From the NCBI GenBank assembly GCA_949775045.1, contig OX459100.1:11044331-11108330 (forward strand): a stretch of 64,000 nucleotides of DNA, given 5' to 3'. Every line of letters begins with the position of its first letter. The stretch's first letter is position 1. This document shows positions 1 through 10,200 of this stretch, piece by piece. The DNA comes from Metridium senile. Lineage: Eukaryota > Cnidaria > Anthozoa > Actiniaria > Metridiidae. The notes under the pieces were generated by a model, which saw nothing but the letters and a program-made list of their open reading frames with translations, was not told the origin of the DNA and searched no databases. A program made the translations under genes and the position numbers.

Positions 1-112
1 GTGTATATCGGGCCAAGTTCACCATAGTCTCCCAAGGGACACAGGAAACCCGACACTAATAACGGATGCGAGGGAGACTAAGTTCATCATCGACTGATGT
101 ATATGACTCTTA

Positions 113-371
113 CAGTGCGACTACTGAAACCGGGGCCACCAAAACATGATTATCCAATCACGATCGAGAATATGAACAATAGAATCTCTACAAATGTTTG
201 ACTTTTTTGCTTAAAATGCTAAATAATTTTCATTATTAGTAAACGGAATAGATCAAGATTGAATAAGAAACATCTTAGCCTGTGAGAACCCTCTACAAGT
301 TTTTTGTTTGATCTCAAAAACTATTTATTTTGACATTTGTTTGGGTGGCCCCGGTTTCAGTAGTCGCACTG
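113..371. mobile_element. Mariner-type MITE with 28-bp perfect TIRs
   Basis: The 28 bases at 113-140 recur as an exact reverse complement at 344-371. Both ends start CAGTGCGAC and are flanked by TA, as expected for a Tc1/mariner target duplication. The 200-bp interior has no coding potential. A truncated relative lies at about 59044-59160. Confidence 0.85.
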
Positions 372-750
372 TAATGTACCACTCTAATAATGTACCATTT
401 TGCAATTTTAATTAAAGTATTACAATCTGGGGGTTAGAAAAGAGATTCCACTTTTCTCAAGAACAAAAGCTTTTTATTTGTACTTTTTGGAAGCATATAA
501 TACTACTTCCTTGTAATTCAACCCGATCAATTGATAAACCACCCGTTGTCAAGCCTTTTCCTTCGATTGTTCAATATGTGAGTGCAATATGTGCGCATGT
601 GATCATATTCATATGTAATATGCGCAATATAAATATTAAAGTTATTATTATTGTTATTTTTGGTTTGTTGTCGGTAAAAGGCCCTGGCATCGGCCGCCAC
701 ACTACCGCTACTAATAAATAAATAAATTTAAATTAATTAATTAATTAATT

Positions 751-887
751 GGTAATCCCTTTGTCCAAGTGGTAGGGGTGATCGGCGGTCGATTTCGCAA
801 ATGACCACTAAAAGGCACGCATAAATTAATAGATCTGTCAAAGCCTTGTTGACTTCAACTCCTACCACTTTGGACAAAGGGAGTACC
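751..887. mobile_element. Short palindromic element
   Basis: About 26 bases at 751-776 (GGTAATCCCTTTGTCC...) recur inverted at 861-887 with few differences. The element has no ORF, and its origin family is unknown. Confidence 0.6.
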
Positions 888-923
888 CCCTTCCGGAAAA
901 TTATCATAAATTATAATATGTGT

Positions 924-1118
924 AGACTGCAAGCAGTCCCTGCTTTTCCCTCCGGATTCAGAAAATTTTAACTTTAATAAAACGAGCGAGTGGGGATCTT
1001 TCATCGCTCCTCCCACTTTTCTCCCCCAATCCCCGCTCGTCCATATTTTATTCAAATGCTCATTTTTCTCTCGTTTTCCTCGGAATCTGGGGGCAAAAGA
1101 AGGGACTGTTCGCAGTCT
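924..1118. mobile_element. Short palindromic element
   Basis: The ends AGACTGCAAGCAGTCCCT and AGGGACTGTTCGCAGTCT form an imperfect inverted pair about 195 bp apart. It lies directly downstream of the minus-strand decarboxylase stop codon, so it may be part of the 3' UTR. Confidence 0.5.
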
Positions 1119-1200
1119 ATATAATAAATAACTAAAACAAAAAAAAAAACTAATTAATGAGCCCCTTAGTAAAGATAGGTAAATCATGCGTCTTTGCCAT

Positions 1201-4200
1201 TTAATTACGGCGCCAGAATGTTAATAGTTGGTCGACAGTTTCAGCTTCCTACAAACAGAAAACTTGGCTTAATTAAACATAAACTTATGTAGATGTAGAT
1301 TTAACAGATTAGAATAAAGTTACATTAATAGTTTATGTCTTTGATTGATTACCTTGAGAACTTGGAAATGAATATCATTATTTATGACACGATAGCCTGA
1401 CAAAAAAAAAACAAGAACAAGATTTCAAAATAGATGAATTGAGGGATGGGTAGATGAATGAATGGACGTTTGAAACAAAGAATGGATGATTGTATTAATG
1501 AATGGATGGATGAATGGATGAATGAATGAACAAGTGAATCAAAGAATTAATGAATTGACAAATGAATGAATAAATGAATGGATAAATGAATAAGTGAATA
1601 AATGAATGAATCAAAGAAAGAATGAATGAATAAATGAAGTAAAGAAAAAAAATGAATGGATGAATCAAACAATGAATAATGAATGAATGAATGAACGAGT
1701 GAATCACAGAATGAATGAATTGACAAATGAATGAATGAATGGATAAATGAATGAATGAATGGATAAATGAATGAATGAATGGATGGATGGATGGATGGAT
1801 TAATAAATTAAATAATTATTTAATGAGTAAGTGAATTAATGAATGGATAAATGAATGAATGGATGGATGGATGGATTAATAAATTAGATAATTAATTAAT
1901 GAGTAAGTGAATGAATGAATGGATAAATGAATGAATGGATGGATGGATGGATGGATGGATTAATAAATTAAATAATTAATTAATGAGTAAGTGAATTAAT
2001 GAATGCATATATGGATGGATGGAAGGATAATTTAATTAATACTGGTATGTCTTACCTATAACAGATGACACAAATCTGCTACAAAGCCTACAGAACAAAC
2101 CCATGCAGTCAGCACCACAGTCGTGGAGAATCACATAGTCTCCTCTCTCAATCTGCAAAAAACAACAACCTTATTTAGATTTGTAATGCATTTTCAGCGA
2201 TTTTTAAAAGCTTACTTCAGTGGACCCACAGTAATAGGATTTGCAACAACAGGTCACGTGACCCTACCCCTTTTAAATCGAACAGCTGTGTCAAAATGAA
2301 CATAGAAATGAAAAGAGCACCTCCATATTAGTAAGTAGCCAAAGTTTTAGCTCACAATGTTGAGCATAGGAGAAATAGCATTAAATATAAAATTCAATAT
2401 TTTATAAAGATTTGTATGGAAAATGTCCACTGGATGGCTTGCAAAGCTTGCAATCCAGAGCAGGTTTTCCATACAAATCATAACTAAATTTCCCTCGTGT
2501 TACATTTAATGAGCTGATATTTCGCCTTCTTACTAATCAGGTTGAGGTGCTCTTTTCATTTCTGATATTCATTTTGACACAGCGGTTCGATTTAAAAGGG
2601 GTATGGTCACGTGACCTATTGTTGCAAAAGGCCTATTGGTAATGCTGTTGTGGGTTCCTGTCTTCGGACGAAGTTAAATAAATGAATAAATGAATAAATA
2701 CTTATGAATAAGATTAAAAAAATACACTTTAAATACACCTTGAAGTATTATGGCCTGAAGTATTATGGCTTGAAGTATATTGGCTACCTTTCTGCAGTCT
2801 ACAATAATTAGATTTTTAAATCTGTTTTGGAGAAAATATTCGACAGGCCATACTTGTATTCATAGATCCACAATTTGCTTGAGTGAACATAAAACAATTG
2901 CGCAGTATTCCCACTGGAATATAGAATGTCCGACAAATATCGTAGATTTCAGAAAGATTTACCGCATTTACTGTTTTTTTTTTCCTAACATACTCTTAGA
3001 ATACATAAATTCCAAGATAGCCTTATAAAGTGGTCAGCAATCTATGTATATTCCTGTTGTATATTGAGAAAAACGTATTTAGCTTGTCGGACGTAGCAAC
3101 TAAGATAGAACAAAATGGATAGTGGATCTATGAATTGATCAGGCTTATCAAATGAGCAAGTTTTCACAACAATTTTATACAGGCAGTTCAGGCCAGGAGT
3201 TATCAGTAGTATTCTCATACGTCCCCCTGGCCTGACCTGCCGCCCTCCTCATGATCTATTATTACTGTACCTGTGGCAACATGATCTCTTTGCTTACTAT
3301 ATCACCAGCAAAGCACAGTGGACCAGCAATATTATGAAGGACCTCCTAGAAAAATGAATTGATTCATTCAATTAAAGATGATAATTTGTTCAAAAGGTTC
3401 AAAGGTTTTTATTTACCATATACACTCAAGAAAAATTTACAATGAATAATAGAAAGAAAAATAAGTGGAAGGTGCAAGAGAGACAACCCAAAGGGTTAAA
3501 CAATAATGGTATGTGAATAATTAACTTTGATAACAACTGAAAATACATTGTATATTATTATTCCTATTATATAACTATGTAAACGCGCTTTGGGCAACTA
3601 TAGTGGATTTAGTGCTACATATAGGTGGACGTACAGTGAAGTATTTTGTTCTGGTTTTGCCAACCAACCATTGTTATTAGAAGAAATAAATTTAAAAATT
3701 CTATTGTTAAATGGTTGGCCAATTAGCATCACAATACCAACACTTGTAAACACTACGCTCACCTATACTGATTTATTATTAGTATTATTATACTTCAATA
3801 CTTCAATGTTTATTCTCCTAAGATAGTTTGCAATAGTACAAGGAGATGAGAGTGAGGCAGTCACTGAGGGTGGTCGCGGCCAGAGATTTGGTTACGTCCT
3901 CAGTGGTTCTTTTACGTCCACCTTGTAACATAGTCAGAGTGAAGGCAGACGGGACCTCCGGCTTTACGTCCTTATCCGAGAAGACGAGGCACTGAGAGAG
4001 TAAAGTATCTTGCCCAAGGACACAACGTAATCATCGGGCCAGGAATCGAACCCAGACCATTAGGCCCGGAGTCCGACACGCTGACCACTAGGCCACCACG
4101 TCTCTCAAGTCTCTCACGTCTCTATTACATTTGAAACAATTCAAACCTTTCCAGTTTTCTTGACTCCTGAGCTATCAAACACATCAACTCTTCTGATCTG

Positions 4201-7200
4201 AAAGAACATAGGGAAATGTTTAAAAAGATAAATCAAATATAAGAATAGATGGGAGGTTGGTTGGTTGGTTGGTTGGTTGGTTGGTTGGTTGGTTGGTTGG
4301 TTGGTTGGTTGGTTGGTTGGTTGGTTGGTTGGTTGGTTGGTTGGTTGGTTCATGAAAATAATGAATGGATGAATGAATGATTGATGAAAGTATTTTTTTA
4401 CCTGATATTTTTCCACATCTGGTACATAACATGTCCTGGTTAACACGTCCTATGAAATGACAGCATAATTTATTGTATAACATAAGTCCTACATGTAATA
4501 CATTAATGTTGAAGTACATCCACCTTAAGGCCCGGGCAAACGGCTTCATCATTTGCTTCAACATTGGTACGATTTTGTTGAACGCTGTGGAATGGTTGTT
4601 GAACGATGTTGAACGTAGGGCGCAAACGGTTTCAATGACAATGTTGAAATGGGGTAGCAAACGGCTTCGACATTGCCATTCAACAAAATCGAACGGATGT
4701 TGAAGCAAATGTTGAAGCCGTTTTCCCGGGCTTTTATTCACTGGTAACAGTCATCAATAAACCAGTTTGATGTTATCTATGTCATTTATGAGTATGACAA
4801 ATGTGTGTGAATGTATGTGAAAAAAATGAGAGAAATGATTTGTGCTTTTATTATTATTATTTCTGTCCCCAATAGGCCTTTTGCAACAACAGGTCACGTG
4901 ACCTTGCCCCTTTTAAATCAAGCAGCTGTGTCAAAATGAACATCAGAAATGATAAGAGCACCTCCATAAACGCTAAACAAACCTGACAAGTTAAGCTAAC
5001 AAGATAAGTTAAGCGTGTAGCTATTTGCTTTCATTTTTCACCCTTGAGCCACAAGCCACTGTGGAGAATATTAATAAAAGGTTCGAGCTACACGCACACC
5101 TCATTTGCATGTTATTTCACACATATGCTCATTTGTATTTTAAAAGTGGGTTATACGATAACGCTCTAATAAAGGATTATATTATTATATCATTTGCACC
5201 GCTGTACTATTTGACAAATTAAACACATATTATCTATCTATCTTTGTTTTATTCTTTATCTGAATTATTTCATACCGCTCCGATATGGATTAAAGCAATA
5301 GTATGGTCAGAACCAGGTACTTTCTTGGTGTATTCCACCCGACTTGCTATCCATCCTGACTAAAAATATTAACAAAAACAAATTGAATATTTTCATGCAA
5401 CGGAATTAAGAGAGGTCAAGGGATCTTTAAAATTAATGAGTATTTAGGAGAAAAAAGCAGGGGTACTTTCCATTTTAGCAAATTCATCTGGTTGGAAATT
5501 CGATTCCAAATGATAAGCAATTTTCTGATAAGACATACCAGGAGGAATTATAGGCGAAATTTTACCGCACCGAACGGAAATTTGGGTTGTCGATAACAAA
5601 AACATAGCGGTAAACTACAAACAAAAATAGCGGTCTGCAAAGAGCGAGAAAATAAATGGTACATGCGTCAAACTGAAAGAACCGAAAGAGCGGGAAAAGT
5701 GGATTTCCTCGATCACAAGTCCGAGATTTTCGGTAATTTCGGATTGGAAAGACGCGTACCATTATTTTTACACTCTTAGAAATAAGATACCTTTCCATTT
5801 AAAGCTTGCCCAAATTCTGTAATCACTTTCCTGAAGATGCCTTGAGATGGAAATATCTCTGGGACAATTTTCTACAAAATAATTACATATTTCAAAATGA
5901 TTGACTGCTTCAAGTCATGTCAAGTCATGTCAAGTCATGTCATGTCATGTCAAGTCATGTCAAGTCATGTCAAGTCATGTCAAGTCATGTCAAGTCATGT
6001 CAAGTCATGTCAAGTCATGTCATGCCAAGTCACATCATACTACATTGTGTCAGGTTTTTAAATATTATAATTACACTTATTACATGTATCACATTTTACT
6101 TATTTAACGATTGTTTGAAAACTCAACCTTAAGAGAATTGGAATAGTCTTGAAAAGTTGGAGAAATGGAGTCATCTTTCCTGTTCACCTGAAAAAGTGAA
6201 AACAAAACCATATTTCGACCTGACCCATCTTTCCAACCTCGTTCCCAGGCCCCTTTATACCTTCGCTTGTGTAGCAGGAGACAAGATAGGGAAAAGGGCC
6301 TAGGAAAGAGGTTGCCCTGGTTGCCCTGGTTGCCCCTTTTTTTCCAGGTTTCTGTTTGCTTTTCACCAACATTGGGCTTCCTGTGTTTGCTTAACAAATG
6401 ACCATAAAAGTGCAAAGACAAAACTGAAATCTACAATTCGCTATATTTACCTTCAAACCGCCACCAATGTCAATTACATCAACTTGGTTTTTACCAACTC
6501 TTTTGTTGATTTCCTGCACAATCAATCAATCAATCAATCAATCACTTTATTAAAGTCCCTTCTGCTTTCACTCTAATCCTATATAAGGTGGACGTAGAAG
6601 ATCTAGCTGTTGTGCTATTCGCAAAGAGTAGGGGATTGTCTCCCGGTACAACAGTCAGGCCTCAATAATTAGTCAACGACATGAATTAAATTATCAAAGA
6701 GAGAATCATTTACTGAATGATAGAATAATAGTTCTAAGTTGAGGTTCACGTTGCTGCGCATGATAAATTATAGTTTTAGAGTGAGGTCAGTTAAACCCGT
6801 GAAATATATATTTAATAGACTAACACTCTTTAGTAGACCCTAATTCCATTGTTTTCTTTTGAGTCTATTTGACTATTACACTTTAGTAAGCAATTTCTAT
6901 TTCACGGGTTAAATGCCTTCACTCTACTATGCGCAACAACGCGAACCTCGACTTGGAACTATTATTCGTGGTCATAGAGGCGGAAATGTGAAAAAGGGAC
7001 TACTGCGAATCTAATGTATTACCAATGCTAACTCCACAGCGGCTTTTGCACCCATGCTAAGAGCATCGACTCCGTAACTCTGAAAGAGAAAAAAGGATTT
7101 CATATCAGCAATATCCACATCAGTGGGTTTTCGTCTGCACTCCAGCACACCACTTCTACATTAAATATTTTACCATACATGCGGCATCACTCCTCGAGTG

Positions 7201-10200
7201 TTGGGTTCTGCTGATCCCACAGCCCAAAAAAACCGCTGATCCCTGAGCCCATAATCTGATCCTTGATCACCAAAAAGCTGGTAATGGTTCCCTGCGCCAT
7301 CTTGAAAGGTAACAGGGCCTTTCCTTCGAAGCAAGACGATCGTTGAGATTGCAATGATAGAGACACGTGAATAATTGTCCGGAAAGATGTTAAAAGGTCT
7401 CTCTATCACTGCAAGCCCAAAGTTCGTCTCACTTCGATGCAAAGGCCCGGCTACCTTTCAAGATGGTGCAGGGAACTGTGAAGGAGACTATTCTGATCGC
7501 TGAGCCTCCCAAAAATGCTGGTACATTATTCACATATGATTTGGTGTGCGAGCTTTGAGTACAACTTGGACCACAATGGTTAACGCCTGTGCTGTCACCA
7601 TGCCATGAAAAACGAGCTAGCCTGGCGGAATTTGAGAGATGTCAAAGTTGCGGGGAAAGGCCTACTAAAATCTTAGGCGATCTTAGGCGATCTTGGCGAT
7701 TTTAAGCGATCTTTTGCGATCTTATGATCCGGAGTAAGCCTGTGGATGGAAAATACACCAACCTGTGATCCGACATGCACATGAATACACGTCATCCACG
7801 GCTTTTCCACAAACCAACAAATCACGTCTTCTTTTGTAGAATCAGTTAGCTATAACAACAAACGTTTAACGCTTTAGAATCTGGACTATTTCATGGACAT
7901 TTCCATGGTACGCTCACTTGAAGTACGCGTGCTTTGGTGTGGTGATGTGTTGTAAAGACTAGTCATCGCCAGTGTAAATCTCTAGTGTTGGTGTGCATTG
8001 AAATTGGTGGATGAAAGACTATTGCGAGTGTAAATCTCTAGACATTTGTGCACGTGGCGGTATGTATTGTGATTGGACGAAACTATTGCAAGTGTAAATC
8101 TCTAGACCTGTGTGCACGTGGTGGTGTACATTGTGATTGGTGCATGGAAGACTATTGCAAGTGTAAATCTGTAGACCTGTGTGCACGTGATGGTGTACAT
8201 TGTGATTGGGGCATGCAAGACTATTGCCAGTGCAAAGAAGTAGGCTTGTTTGTGGTGGTGTTGATATTGCATATTGAAAGAAGGTTATATTTTGCAAGTG
8301 AAAATTAAAACTCCAGGGGCCAGTTGTACAAAGCCTAGATAAAGTTATCCGGCACCGGATCAGAGTAGTCCAGTGTATACAATTTGTATAAGTTTTTATG
8401 GATTTATCCGGTGAATAGCTCTATCCAGGCTTCGTACAACTGGCTCCAGTAGTGTGTGGGAGTATTTTGTGAGACTTGTGTGCAGGTGGAAGTGTTGATA
8501 TATTGCCAGTTTTATGTCGCGTGGTTGTGTGTTGTGATGAATAGCTGTAGTCAGTAAATATATATAAAAGTTAAGGTTGCTTTGATACAATTAAATCCTT
8601 CAGAAAACTTACCGCAATTGCAAACTTTGAGTCTAAAGATGACACACTATAATAAATTTAGTAATGAAATAAGTTAGTTAGTAAGTGAATCTTGTTGATC
8701 GCAGATGGAAACAAAAAGGTCTCTCTTTCAAAGCTTCTATCATAGCGCCTTGAATCCCAGACATGTGCGCTATATAAATATATATCATCATCATCATCAT
8801 CATTATTATTATTATTATTATTGTGTGAGGAGCGCGAATAGACCTTTCCCGAATTCATCCCCGGGACCATCCCCGGATCATCCCCGGATCTGCATCCCCA
8901 GACAATCCCCAGGACCATCCTCGGACTTGGAATGACCTGTGGACAAGCGTACCAGTCATTGTTTACAGGGGACTGGTGCAAAAAGAGGGGAACAGTATTT
9001 TTAATGCTCCGCAAAGTACAGGGCTAACAGAGACAAAGTGTATTTATATCAAAATGCACCCCCTCCCTGTGAATAATGACTGGTCCCTAGTCTTCGCCGA
9101 TTCATTACTCCTCTTGTCTGCAAAACAGGCTTTTGGAAAAATTGGGTTTTGGGCTTCCTGTGTTGGACGAGGCCCCGTTTCTCGCACGTATCAAGACAAC
9201 ACAGGAATCCCAAAATCCAATTTTTCCCTAAAACCCAAAAGAATGCCTGTTTGGCTGGTTATTACTCCTCTCACCATAATGCTTTAACATCACCCTCTGC
9301 CATTATAGGGTTTATCCTCATGCCAATGATGCCCTTGAAATCACTGTAAACAACCACACCAGCAGGCAAATAAGGTAAATTTGTCCTAGTTTAACCACTA
9401 GTTATCGTTCATTTAAACTACAATCGTCGTATCAAAGATATGCCTAATGTTCTGTTGAAATCTCAACCTGTTATAAAAAAAAACTCGCGCGCTAATCAAA
9501 GTCTTTTGTTACTTCTCACCTACAATACCATATATGGCAATGGCATTGTTTTCAAGATTGCATACGGTATTTCTGATATACGGTTTCCTTAGAAACAACG
9601 ACAAAGTTTATAACATTGTTCCTTTACAAACGCCGACGAATTCCACCACTAGTGTAATCGCTAGTCGAATTCTTTCAAGTTTTCTTATAATTAAGTATTG
9701 ACGCAGTTCACACTAGTTTAACTATTACTTATATCGTACATTTTACTCCAATTATTTTGGAGAACACCTCTTCTTTATCACTAGTTATAGTACACTTTTA
9801 CTATGATTGTTTTCTCAGAAATATCGATGTAGCCCCAGCCATACTAGTGTATATGCCAGCTATCGTAATTTTATTTTTCACGGTTACTAAAAATAGATAT
9901 TGCAAAGCCTTGTGGGATGGAAATGCGGACAAACTTTGTAAAAAAGGCTTCGATTACAAGGAAAAAAGATCAATATCAGTGGAAAAACCATAGTTTTTCC
10001 ATGAATTAAAAACAACAAGACAAAAAAACATTGTTGCAGCATATTACTATGTATTTTCCGCATTTCAATCCCATAATGCATCAAAGTGACGTCATCTGTG
10101 GAAAGCGCTATTGGCACCGACACAGCCTACCATTTGTTTATCCGCTAGTACTATTGACATCTGTTTATACCTGATTTCTTTCATCAATTCAGCGATCACT

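Noticed and set aside
4036..4107. A functional tRNA gene on the minus strand
   Set aside because: A and B boxes are present, but I could not form an acceptor stem and the sequence continues into a SINE body.
5911..6030. CRISPR-like direct repeat array
   Set aside because: Units are 10 bp with no spacers, and the context is an animal intron.
6104..6421. 105-residue minus-strand frame
   Set aside because: It includes exon 10 of the decarboxylase (6187-6128), but the rest is a hairpin element and intron.
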